Positions 1-5,646 are shown, counted from the stretch's first letter. The stretch: 6,767 nt of DNA from Methanobacterium sp. (GCA_003164415.1 PLTK01000232.1:1-6767), one strand, 5' to 3'. Notes: generated from the letters alone by a model not told the origin. Numbers and translations: made by a program.

Positions 1-1
1 T

Positions 2-640
2 TCCAGAAATTTTGATAATTTGATCAAGTTTGTGTTAGATAAGTACGAGGTAGATCCTACTTGGAGAGTTGTAATTTTGGATTATGATGAATGGTGGACG
101 TACAATGATAGTAGAAATAATTTTAATGAATATAAAGATGAATTTATAGGAATATCTGATGTCGTTGATGAATATGATTATGAAATAAACACTCTTAAAG
201 CAATCGGACATTGTATTCCATGTGCTCCAAATAAAGACAATATTAAATTTATAATTGAAGAATTAGATCAAAACCGTCTCAAGAACTTTAATTTTGAAAC
301 AAGATTCATTCAAAGACTCTTCAATTCTTATGATGTTGATCATCTGATTTTGCTTAATGAAGAAGAATTTTCTATGCTTTTAAATATACAAAGGCCGGTA
401 ATTTTAACGCATGAATCATTTCATATAACTGAATACGAATTATTTGATCAAACTCACAAATATGAAGAAGTTCAAGACAATGCAAAAAAACTCGCTCAAG
501 AATACATTGAATCATTAACAGATGACGAGAGGAAAAAAGAATTTAAAAACATCTGTTCCCATCGAAAAGGTAGAGGTAAGTATGGCAGGTTAAGATTGAT
601 CACAAAATTCAATAATACAAAACTAAATTTTACTTATTGA
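2..640 (+). CDS. Hypothetical protein, 5'-truncated by window edge
   Basis: I do not recognise this protein. The frame is open from base 2 to the TGA stop at 638-640, giving 212 visible residues, so the true start probably lies left of the window. The first possible start inside it, a TTG at 20, has no SD site and is a poor candidate. The N-terminal half is acidic and aromatic (a DYDEWW stretch), the middle has a CIPC pair (bases 212-223), and the C-terminus is a basic Arg/Lys/Gly tail. An HExxH motif (HESFH, bases 410-424) follows a short hydrophobic stretch. That is the form of a zinc-metalloprotease active site, but I see no second conserved metal ligand, so protease function is only a possibility. 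No membrane segment is evident. The protein looks soluble. It is separated by 129 bases from the TPR gene, which has its own SD. Confidence 0.6.
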   Translation, partial: SRNFDNLIKFVLDKYEVDPTWRVVILDYDEWWTYNDSRNNFNEYKDEFIGISDVVDEYDYEINTLKAIGHCIPCAPNKDNIKFIIEELDQNRLKNFNFETRFIQRLFNSYDVDHLILLNEEEFSMLLNIQRPVILTHESFHITEYELFDQTHKYEEVQDNAKKLAQEYIESLTDDERKKEFKNICSHRKGRGKYGRLRLITKFNNTKLNFTY

Positions 641-669
641 AATCGTATCATAGAATATTATTCCTATTT

Positions 670-678
670 CTTATAATT
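670..678 (+). promoter_or_regulatory. Possible archaeal TATA box for the TPR gene
   Basis: CTTATAATT lies about 90 bases before the TPR start codon. With the usual archaeal spacing it would place the transcription start near 698-702 and leave a leader of about 70 bases. The surrounding sequence is very AT-rich, so similar strings occur by chance and this is only a candidate. Confidence 0.25.
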
Positions 679-752
679 AAGATTGTGAAAGATATTTCTA
701 AAACTTAACTTTGAATAATATGTTGTAACAGATTAAGAATTGAGAAAAAGAT

Positions 753-760
753 AAGGAGGT
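753..760 (+). promoter_or_regulatory. Strong Shine-Dalgarno site of the TPR gene
   Basis: AAGGAGGT ends nine bases before the ATG at 770. It is a near-complete match to the 3' end of 16S rRNA and fixes the start codon of the TPR protein. Confidence 0.8.
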
Positions 761-769
761 AGTTTAAAA

Positions 770-1549
770 ATGGAACAAGATAATAATGATAAATCATTGG
801 AATTGGAGCCTATTGAGGCTTCAAATTGGTATAATATAGGTTGGAATTTAGCAGATCTCGGAAGATATGAGGATGCAATAGATGCCTATGATAAAGCTCT
901 TGAATACAATCCGGATAAAATAGAAGCATGGTATGATAAGGGTGATATTTTAGAGGAACTTGAATGGTATCCCGAAGCTTTGGAAGCCTATGAAAATGGT
1001 ATTGAATTAGATCCTGATAATGCTGAAGCATGGTTTAATAAAGCATGGATACTTGGTGAATTAAACCGATATCAAGAGGCAATAGATGCATATGATAAAG
1101 TTCTTGCAATCGATGATGAACATGTTGATGCAATTTTTAACAGAGCACATATCCTTGAAGGACAGGGTAAATATGAAGAAGCTGTAAAATGCTATGATAA
1201 GCTATCTATGATAGAACCTGAAAATCCGGCTCCAATATTTAATAAGGGTGCAATTCTAGTTCTGAAACTAGGCGACTATCAGGAAGCTGTACAATGCTTC
1301 AACAGAACCTTGGAAATAATACCTGAAGATTATTTTTCATTACATTACCGTGGAATTGCCCTTAAAAAGTCTGGTGAATTACAAGATGCTTTAGATTCAT
1401 TCGACAAGGCGTTAGAAGTTGATGAAAATGAGGTTATAACATTTATAGATAAAGGTGATACATTTAAAGAAATGGGAAATACTGAAAAAGCAACAGAATG
1501 TTATGATACAGCTTTAAAACTGATTAAAAAAAGTTTTTATGGAGATTAA
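770..1549 (+). CDS. Tetratricopeptide repeat (TPR) protein
   Basis: This 259-residue soluble protein is almost entirely TPR units, helix-turn-helix pairs that stack into a superhelix and bind partner proteins or peptides. Seven repeats can be read: residues 17-50, 51-84, 85-118, 119-152, 153-187, 188-221 and 222-255. All are 34 residues except the fifth, which has one extra residue in its first helix (LVLKLGDY). Most keep the pattern W/F-x-x-G at helix A, G-x-Y-x-x-A in the turn and A-x-x-x-Y/F-D/N-K-x-L near helix B, ending in a Pro/Asp turn. A short acidic leader (1-16) has no signal peptide or membrane segment, so it probably acts in the cytoplasm. Its partner is unknown; no catalytic domain is attached. 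The start is fixed by a strong SD nine bases upstream. A terminator at the stop codon suggests a single-gene unit. Such TPR proteins are abundant in Methanobacteriales. Confidence 0.92.
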   Translation: MEQDNNDKSLELEPIEASNWYNIGWNLADLGRYEDAIDAYDKALEYNPDKIEAWYDKGDILEELEWYPEALEAYENGIELDPDNAEAWFNKAWILGELNRYQEAIDAYDKVLAIDDEHVDAIFNRAHILEGQGKYEEAVKCYDKLSMIEPENPAPIFNKGAILVLKLGDYQEAVQCFNRTLEIIPEDYFSLHYRGIALKKSGELQDALDSFDKALEVDENEVITFIDKGDTFKEMGNTEKATECYDTALKLIKKSFYGD

Positions 1550-1586
1550 AAGTAATTTGAGTTTTAATCTTCTTTATCTTTTTATC
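1541..1586 (+). terminator. Hairpin plus T-rich terminator after the TPR gene
   Basis: AGATTAAAA (1543-1551) pairs perfectly with TTTTAATCT (1562-1570) around a ten-base loop. The stem can be extended by a G-T and a G-C pair to 1541/1572. It overlaps the TAA stop codon and runs into a T/C-rich tract. Archaeal termination mainly needs the T tract; the hairpin strengthens the call. Confidence 0.6.
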
Positions 1587-1860
1587 TATAGTAAAGTATA
1601 ATATTTTAATTTAATATTAAGACTTTAAGATTTTTTTTTAAAAAATTAAATTTAAAAGAAATTTGTTACAAAGGAAACACTACAATATTAATAAATACAC
1701 TTGCTGTTTTTAGAACGCTATTTGTACGACAACTAATTAATCTATTCAATTTAACTTTACGCTTTTTATCATGAAATGTAACTTGTATTTAGAATTTAAG
1801 AAACTCCTATCATTTTATTTCTAATTCTTTATTCGTTTTATAAATTATTTTATCCCAAGC

Positions 1861-1868
1861 TTTATATA
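1861..1868 (+). promoter_or_regulatory. Archaeal TATA box, likely padR promoter
   Basis: TTTATATA is a textbook methanogen TATA box and is preceded by a purine-containing stretch (CAAGC) at the TFB-recognition position. It predicts a transcription start near 1890-1895, inside the dyad at 1882-1913, and a leader of about 130 bases. A weaker box (TTATTTAATA, 1962-1971) lies closer to the gene and could serve instead with a leader of about 30 bases. Confidence 0.5.
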
Positions 1869-1881
1869 CTATTAAACTATT

Positions 1882-1913
1882 ATATCAAATATTCGATATC
1901 GATAACTTGATAT
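1882..1913 (+). promoter_or_regulatory. Interrupted 32-bp dyad, candidate PadR operator
   Basis: The outer arms ATATCAA (1882-1888) and TTGATAT (1907-1913) share one centre (1897/1898) with the perfect inner palindrome TCGATATCGA (1893-1902). Thirteen of 16 base pairs are symmetric. Its place just downstream of a TATA box, over the predicted transcription start, is typical for an archaeal repressor site. PadR proteins bind DNA as dimers and commonly control their own promoter, so the adjacent regulator is the natural candidate ligand. Binding is inferred, not shown. Confidence 0.45.
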
Positions 1914-2003
1914 TTTATCATAAATTCGATGTTCAATTGAAATAAAAAATTTATTCGACTCTTATTTAATATCTAATGAAGATATCTATATCGACTATGT
2001 GAT

Positions 2004-2010
2004 AAAGGAG
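2004..2010 (+). promoter_or_regulatory. Shine-Dalgarno site of padR, long spacing
   Basis: AAAGGAG ends 12 bases before the ATG at 2023, longer than usual. Another ATG at 2013 sits only two bases behind it and opens a six-codon frame that stops at 2033, overlapping the padR start. The 2023 start is chosen because it opens the full PadR frame. Confidence 0.55.
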
Positions 2011-2022
2011 AAATGATAAAAA

Positions 2023-2556
2023 ATGTGGGATAGATTAAATGATCATCACCATGATCTTCACAAAATTTTTCATGAAAGAATAGAGGAATTGCAAAAACTC
2101 GGAGGTTTAAGAATATGGATACTCCACATACTGGATGAACATGGACCTCAAAATGGTGTAGAAATCATGGACTCATTCGAAGCACACCAAGAAGGATTAC
2201 ACGTAATACATATTATGGGTATAAACCACTCTAAACGACCTTCACCCGGCTCCATATATCCTATGCTTAAAAAAATGGTATCTGAAAATTTAATAAGCAA
2301 AAAAGAAGATGGAAGGTACGATTTAACAGCAAAAGGGCGAGAAATAAGCGATAAAATATTTAAACATTTTCTGGGTTTTCATGGAAGACGTGTAAATCGA
2401 GGGTCATTTCCAATTGAAAACATTTTAACAGAAATTGATAGCTATGTCTCCTACTTGGAGGATATTAAGAAGAAGAAACTTGTCCGCCATGAAAAATTAA
2501 TAGGATTACTTAGTGAAAGACTTAAAAATATACAAGAATCACTTCATGAGGATTAA
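2023..2556 (+). CDS. PadR-family transcriptional regulator, His-rich
   Basis: This is a 177-residue winged helix-turn-helix DNA-binding protein. The PadR domain spans about residues 27-108: LRIWILHILDEHG (helix 1), GVEIMDSF (helix 2), the recognition region PSPGSIYPMLKKM (73-85) with the family-typical P-G-S-I-Y-P-L/M-L core, and the wing GRYDLTAKGRE (97-107). A loop of about 15 residues with three His separates helices 2 and 3, longer than in short PadRs. Residues 130-176 form long charged helices, the usual PadR dimerisation part. The N-terminus carries a His cluster (H8, H9, H10, H13, H17) and the protein has 15 His in all, so metal or heme sensing is conceivable but unproven. The gene lies directly before an ABC exporter on the same strand, the classic arrangement in which the PadR protein represses the pump and itself. 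It is a cytoplasmic dimer by family precedent. The inducer is unknown. Confidence 0.9.
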   Translation: MWDRLNDHHHDLHKIFHERIEELQKLGGLRIWILHILDEHGPQNGVEIMDSFEAHQEGLHVIHIMGINHSKRPSPGSIYPMLKKMVSENLISKKEDGRYDLTAKGREISDKIFKHFLGFHGRRVNRGSFPIENILTEIDSYVSYLEDIKKKKLVRHEKLIGLLSERLKNIQESLHED

Positions 2557-2590
2557 ATCATAGTTTAAATCTATTTTAACGTAGATTAAA
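2551..2590 (+). other. Alternative hairpins at the padR end
   Basis: The arm around 2564-2573 can pair either with GATTAAA at 2551-2557, over the stop codon, or with TAGATTAAA at 2582-2590. Each stem has one bulged A. The structures exclude each other. They may be a leaky terminator, a processing site or chance pairing in AT-rich DNA. Confidence 0.3.
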
Positions 2591-2703
2591 TTATCATATA
2601 ATCATTTAGAGAAACAATTTTTGCATTTATCAAGGTTTAATGAATTGGATTTGCGGGCATATGTTTCTAAATGTTCAATTAAAAAAAATGAAATTAAAAT
2701 GAT

Positions 2704-2708
2704 GGGAG
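2704..2708 (+). promoter_or_regulatory. Shine-Dalgarno site of the ABC ATPase gene
   Basis: GGGAG ends six bases before the ATG at 2715. Two earlier ATGs (2699 and 2702) are out of frame and one soon hits a stop, so 2715 is the start. The 158-base gap after padR leaves room for a second promoter; CATATAATC near 2596-2604 is a weak TATA candidate. Confidence 0.6.
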
Positions 2709-2714
2709 AATAAA

Positions 2715-3731
2715 ATGACAGAAAACGCTATAGAGATGGAAAACCTCACGAAAAAGTTTGGCGATTTCACAGCAGTAGATAATATATCACTAGATATAAA
2801 AGAAAATGAGATATTCGGGTTTTTAGGTCCAAACGGTGCTGGTAAAAGTACCACCATAAGGATGCTCTGTACGTTATCTAACCCTACTTCTGGTTCTGCC
2901 AGAATAGCCGGTTACGACATTATGAAAGATCCTGCAGAAGTCAGAAAGAAAATCGGATTGGTTGCAGAAAAGATGATAATGTATGATAGCCTTACGGCCG
3001 CACAAAATCTACGATTCTTTGGGAGGCTCTACGCAATACCCAAGCAAAAGCTTGAAGATAGAATTGACGAAGTGCTCGAGTTAGTTAACATGCAAGAATG
3101 GAAACATACACAGATCAGTAAATTTTCAACCGGAATGAAGCAGCGTATAAACGTAATAAGAGCTCTCTTACCTGAACCGGAGATAATTTTTATGGATGAA
3201 CCCACACTTGGCCTTGATCCACAGACTACATTTTCTATACGGGATATAACCCGAGATATTAACAAAAGTGGAGTAACTGTCATATTAACCACACATGCCA
3301 TGATTGAAGCCGAAGCGCTAAGTGATAGAATTGCAATAATTGACCATGGTAAGATTGCTGCTCTTGATACTCCACAAAACTTGAAGAATCTGATAAAAAA
3401 TAGTGATGTATCTGTATTTGGTGTTAAAATTACGAATCTTACACCTACATTGATTGGAAAGATTAATTCAATTGATGTGGTTGATGCTGTTGCACAACAA
3501 GATGATCACAATTTGAAAATAAGTGCCAATGGTACAGATGCTCTTAACCAGATCATTGATGTTATCCGTCATGAAGGTGGCAACATTGCATCCATAAGTG
3601 ATAGCAATGAATTTACACTGGAAGACGTTTTTTTAACTGTTACAGGTAAGACAATACGGGATCAGGCAAATGAAAAAGCAGCTCCAAAGCATCATAGGCA
3701 TGAAAAAGCACCCAAAGCGAGGATAAGGTGA
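2715..3731 (+). CDS. ABC exporter ATP-binding protein (DrrA-like)
   Basis: This 338-residue protein is the cytoplasmic motor that binds and hydrolyses ATP to drive the neighbouring permease. Motifs in order: Walker A GPNGAGKST (38-46), a Q-loop region LVAEKMIMYDSLTA in which Glu85 stands where most ABC ATPases have Gln, signature STGMKQR (138-144, a variant of LSGGQ), Walker B IIFMDEP (157-163) with catalytic Glu162, D-loop LGLDPQ (165-170) and H-loop His194 (TTHAM). Residues after about 220 match in layout the C-terminal domain of drug-exporter ATPases such as DrrA (DUF4162-like). The end is a basic, His-containing tail (HHRH then Lys/Arg) beyond that domain. The family exports drugs, lipids or other hydrophobic compounds; the substrate here is unknown. 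The stop codon overlaps a possible GTG start of the permease, so the two are translationally linked and belong to one complex. Confidence 0.95.
   Translation: MTENAIEMENLTKKFGDFTAVDNISLDIKENEIFGFLGPNGAGKSTTIRMLCTLSNPTSGSARIAGYDIMKDPAEVRKKIGLVAEKMIMYDSLTAAQNLRFFGRLYAIPKQKLEDRIDEVLELVNMQEWKHTQISKFSTGMKQRINVIRALLPEPEIIFMDEPTLGLDPQTTFSIRDITRDINKSGVTVILTTHAMIEAEALSDRIAIIDHGKIAALDTPQNLKNLIKNSDVSVFGVKITNLTPTLIGKINSIDVVDAVAQQDDHNLKISANGTDALNQIIDVIRHEGGNIASISDSNEFTLEDVFLTVTGKTIRDQANEKAAPKHHRHEKAPKARIR
3725..3731 (+). promoter_or_regulatory. Shine-Dalgarno site of the permease, inside the ATPase end
   Basis: AAGGTGA overlaps the ATPase stop codon and ends five bases before the ATG at 3737. This supports 3737 rather than the in-frame GTG at 3728, which has only a weak GAGG (3719-3722) before it. 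Confidence 0.55.
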
Positions 3732-3736
3732 TTTTT

Positions 3737-4939
3737 ATGGGTATAATAAAAACATTAAATGATAGTTATTATGTATTTATTAAGGAAATGATCGAGTTCA
3801 AAAATAATAGAATGGAACTGGCAACACTTGCTATCATGCCATTAATTTTCTTAGTAATGTTTGGCTTCATTTTCCCGAGCGGTGGCTCGCATGAAAATGT
3901 TCAAATGGGGCTTGTCAACTTGGATCAAGGCGCTGGAAGTAATGAATTCATAACACAAATGGAAACTTTGAATAGTCAACTCGCAACTAATAAAAATAGT
4001 AGTTATATGAGTTTTAATAATTATTCTAGTGTTGCTGCAGCTAAAACAGCAATTAGTCAAGGGAAAATACATGGTGCATTTGTCATACCTCCGGGATTCT
4101 CAAATAATGTGACAAATAAAGAACCTGGTAATGTTTTCATTTATGTGGATAACAGTAATCCTCAAAATGCTGCTTCGATTGAGCAAGTATCATTAGGCAC
4201 CATGAGTGGGTTGAATGGAGTATTGGCAGACGCTAATGTTTTAAATTTAAGTAGTACAACAAATCCTGTAATCAATCCTCAGGCTGTTATAGAACCATAC
4301 AGTCCGAATATTGTAACTACTATACCTGGTTCAACTAACTACTTCAATTTCCTAGCACCGGGGCTGATGGTCATGATAGGTATGATGGCTGTCATGATTG
4401 GTATTCCCGAAGCAATTTCTAAAGAAAAGGAAATGGGTACATTTGATGGAATGTTGTCTGCACCTATTAACCATCTCTCAGTTCTTCTTGGAAAAACCGT
4501 AGCATTGTCCCTTAGAGGATTAATCCAAGTTATATTTGTGTTAATATTTGCCGTACTACTCTTTGGTGTGACGATACAAGGAAACCTGCTACTGGCATTT
4601 CTCATGGTTGTTCTGGGTATTTTCAGCTTTATAGGAATAGGAATTATGGCCGTATCCATGGCCGGAAGCCAAGGAACAGGTACGGTAATTATGAACCTGA
4701 TCATGTTTCCCATGATGTTTTTAAGTGGTATATTCTTCCCAGTATCACAAATGCCATGGTTTATGCAAACTATCTCAAATATAATTCCTTTAACCTATGC
4801 AGCTGATGCTATGCGTAAAATAATGCTCTTAAATGCAAATGTGGCAGACGTATCTACCGATATAATTATATTAGTGGCTTTCGGTGTTATTACAATGCTT
4901 ATTGCATTACCATTATTCAGTAAATCAATGAAACAATAG
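3737..4939 (+). CDS. ABC-2 type exporter permease (DrrB/YhgE-like topology)
   Basis: This 400-residue integral membrane subunit pairs with the upstream ATPase. Predicted layout: cytoplasmic N-terminus (1-27), TM1 about 29-47, a large extracytoplasmic domain of about 155 residues (48-203), then five segments near 205-226, 252-278, 284-308, 315-337 and 376-394. One early TM, a big outer domain and a C-terminal TM block is the ABC2_membrane_3-type arrangement. The loop after TM2 holds the family motif SKEKEMGTFDGMLSAP (228-243), which contacts the ATPase. The outer domain has four N-x-S/T sequons (Asn87, 95, 124, 170), possible N-glycosylation sites in archaea. I chose the ATG at 3737 for its SD; the GTG at 3728 would add three residues and overlap the ATPase stop by four bases. 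Function: ATP-driven export, substrate unknown. Expression probably follows the PadR regulator two genes upstream. Confidence 0.92.
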   Translation: MGIIKTLNDSYYVFIKEMIEFKNNRMELATLAIMPLIFLVMFGFIFPSGGSHENVQMGLVNLDQGAGSNEFITQMETLNSQLATNKNSSYMSFNNYSSVAAAKTAISQGKIHGAFVIPPGFSNNVTNKEPGNVFIYVDNSNPQNAASIEQVSLGTMSGLNGVLADANVLNLSSTTNPVINPQAVIEPYSPNIVTTIPGSTNYFNFLAPGLMVMIGMMAVMIGIPEAISKEKEMGTFDGMLSAPINHLSVLLGKTVALSLRGLIQVIFVLIFAVLLFGVTIQGNLLLAFLMVVLGIFSFIGIGIMAVSMAGSQGTGTVIMNLIMFPMMFLSGIFFPVSQMPWFMQTISNIIPLTYAADAMRKIMLLNANVADVSTDIIILVAFGVITMLIALPLFSKSMKQ

Positions 4940-4961
4940 TTTTAAACATTTTACTCAAAAT

Positions 4962-4970
4962 AAAGGAGGT
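4962..4970 (+). promoter_or_regulatory. Orphan Shine-Dalgarno site without a standard start codon
   Basis: AAAGGAGGT is one of the strongest SD matches in the window, yet no ATG, GTG or TTG opens at normal distance behind it. An ATT at 4979, eight bases on, would open a nine-residue frame (IKQKEELNM) that stops at 5006-5008. This looks like the stub of a lost gene at the end of the exporter unit, or a tiny leader peptide. Confidence 0.5.
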
Positions 4971-5013
4971 GTTCATAAATTAAACAAAAAGAAGAGTTAA
5001 ATATGTAAATTAA

Positions 5014-5037
5014 AGGGAATAATTTCCCTATATTTTT
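5014..5037 (+). terminator. Hairpin terminator closing the padR-exporter unit
   Basis: AGGGAA (5014-5019) pairs perfectly with TTCCCT (5024-5029) around a TAAT loop, followed by TATATTTTT. It is one of the few GC-containing stems in this gap and resembles a complete intrinsic terminator. Confidence 0.65.
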
Positions 5038-5042
5038 AATTG

Positions 5043-5090
5043 GATCTTATGCAAATACGTGTTGAATTAAACGATCTTGATTATGCATAA
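5043..5090 (+). repeat. Imperfect direct repeat around TTATGCATAA palindrome
   Basis: GATCTTATGCA (5043-5053) recurs 30 bases later as GATCTTGATTATGCA (5073-5087). The second copy ends in the perfect ten-base palindrome TTATGCATAA (5081-5090). The pair sits between the exporter terminator and the TATA box of the next gene, where an activator or repressor site could lie. Confidence 0.4.
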
Positions 5091-5131
5091 AGTTTAGACA
5101 TTACATTTAACATATGACTATTTTAATTTAC

Positions 5132-5139
5132 TTTATATT
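5132..5139 (+). promoter_or_regulatory. TATA box for the small-gene cluster
   Basis: TTTATATT lies 94 bases before the ATG at 5226 and predicts a transcription start near 5158-5162, with a leader of about 65 bases. It lies downstream of a strong terminator, so the following genes need a promoter here. Confidence 0.4.
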
Positions 5140-5225
5140 TATTTTTCTCAAGTCCGAATAATAAACTTTAGAATTTTCAATAGAAATATTTGGTATTAAA
5201 TTAATATAAGTATGGTGATAAAAAA

Positions 5226-5600
5226 ATGGAAGTAGAAGACATATTAATTACTCATTCTATAGTCCCGGGAGAATCTGGAATCGGACCAGAAATAGGATAT
5301 ATTCAGGTTAGGTTTCCATTAGATGAAAATTATAAGCCTTCTGTAGATCCAAAAGCTATTTTTGAAAGATCTTTGAGATTTGAAACATATATAAACAAAA
5401 ATGTAGATTTTAAAGTAAATTACCGTGTTGATCCCACTCCAATTTTAGATCAATCGATTTGTGGTCTTCCCACCTCAAATAGATGGGAAATAATATTCAG
5501 TACAAAAATTCCATTATCTAAAAATTACAGTCAAGAAATTAATTCTGTTGAACAAACTCTTAAAGATTTGATTATAAAGAATTATTCAGATTTTTATTAA
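5226..5600 (+). CDS. Hypothetical protein, 124 residues
   Basis: I do not recognise this protein. It is small and apparently soluble, with no signal peptide or membrane segment. The first two thirds alternate hydrophobic and polar residues in a beta-strand-like pattern (GYIQVRFPL, VDFKVNYRV, WEIIFSTKI) with several Pro/Gly turns. The last quarter (about 98-124) looks helical and ends in aromatic residues. A single Cys lies at residue 78. The start ATG follows GGTGA (5214-5218) at seven bases. Codon use is AT-rich, more so than in the exporter genes. The receiver-like gene begins 46 bases after its stop, and the two may be co-transcribed, although a T-rich tract (5601-5606) could end some transcripts. 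Role unknown. Confidence 0.7.
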   Translation: MEVEDILITHSIVPGESGIGPEIGYIQVRFPLDENYKPSVDPKAIFERSLRFETYINKNVDFKVNYRVDPTPILDQSICGLPTSNRWEIIFSTKIPLSKNYSQEINSVEQTLKDLIIKNYSDFY

Positions 5601-5646
5601 TTTTTTATAGATAATCTTGAGCTTTGAAAATGGGAGTGTGATATTC

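Larger units (their letters stand above)
1550..2022 (+). other. Gene-free, very AT-rich intergenic region
   Basis: No coding frame with a plausible start and SD was seen on either strand over 473 bases. The left part holds the TPR terminator and further T-runs (T9 at 1631-1639). From about 1650 to 1850 I see no clear structure. The right part carries the padR promoter: a TATA box at 1861, a large dyad at 1882-1913, a perfect TTCAATTGAA palindrome at 1932-1941 and four sites with a TCGA core (around 1893-1902, 1926, 1955 and 1991). An unannotated small RNA cannot be excluded. Confidence 0.6.

Noticed and set aside
20..22. TTG at 20 as the true start of the first gene
   Set aside because: The frame stays open to the window edge and there is no SD before the TTG, so the gene most likely starts further left.
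810..1031. Open frame on the - strand opposite the TPR gene
   Set aside because: It lies wholly inside a clear TPR gene on the other strand, has no SD and its His/Tyr/Leu-rich product is what antisense TPR codons give.
1550..2022. CRISPR array or tRNA in the long gap
   Set aside because: No regularly spaced repeats and no cloverleaf-like or T-loop GTTCRA-type consensus with paired stems were seen; short repeats here are promoter-type dyads.
2013..2033. Six-codon upstream frame overlapping the padR start
   Set aside because: Its ATG is only two bases behind the SD, too close for normal initiation; kept as a note on the unusual spacing, not as a gene.
2675..2857. Open frame on the - strand over the ATPase start
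   Set aside because: It overlaps the Walker A coding region, has no family signal and is a shadow frame.
3029..3301. Open frame on the - strand inside the ATPase gene
   Set aside because: Antisense to the signature, Walker B and H-loop coding region; no SD or recognisable domain.
3728..3736. GTG at 3728 as the permease start
   Set aside because: Possible, giving a four-base overlap with the ATPase stop, but AAGGTGA at 3725-3731 is better placed for the ATG at 3737.
3851..4713. Two open frames on the - strand inside the permease gene (3851-4072 and 4339-4713)
   Set aside because: Both are antisense to a well-supported membrane protein; their hydrophobic Ile/Pro-rich products mirror the permease codons.
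5617..5646. TTG (5617) or GTG (5638) as the receiver-protein start
   Set aside because: The best SD (GGGAGTG) overlaps the GTG and is well spaced for the ATG at 5647; the extra residues show no domain character.
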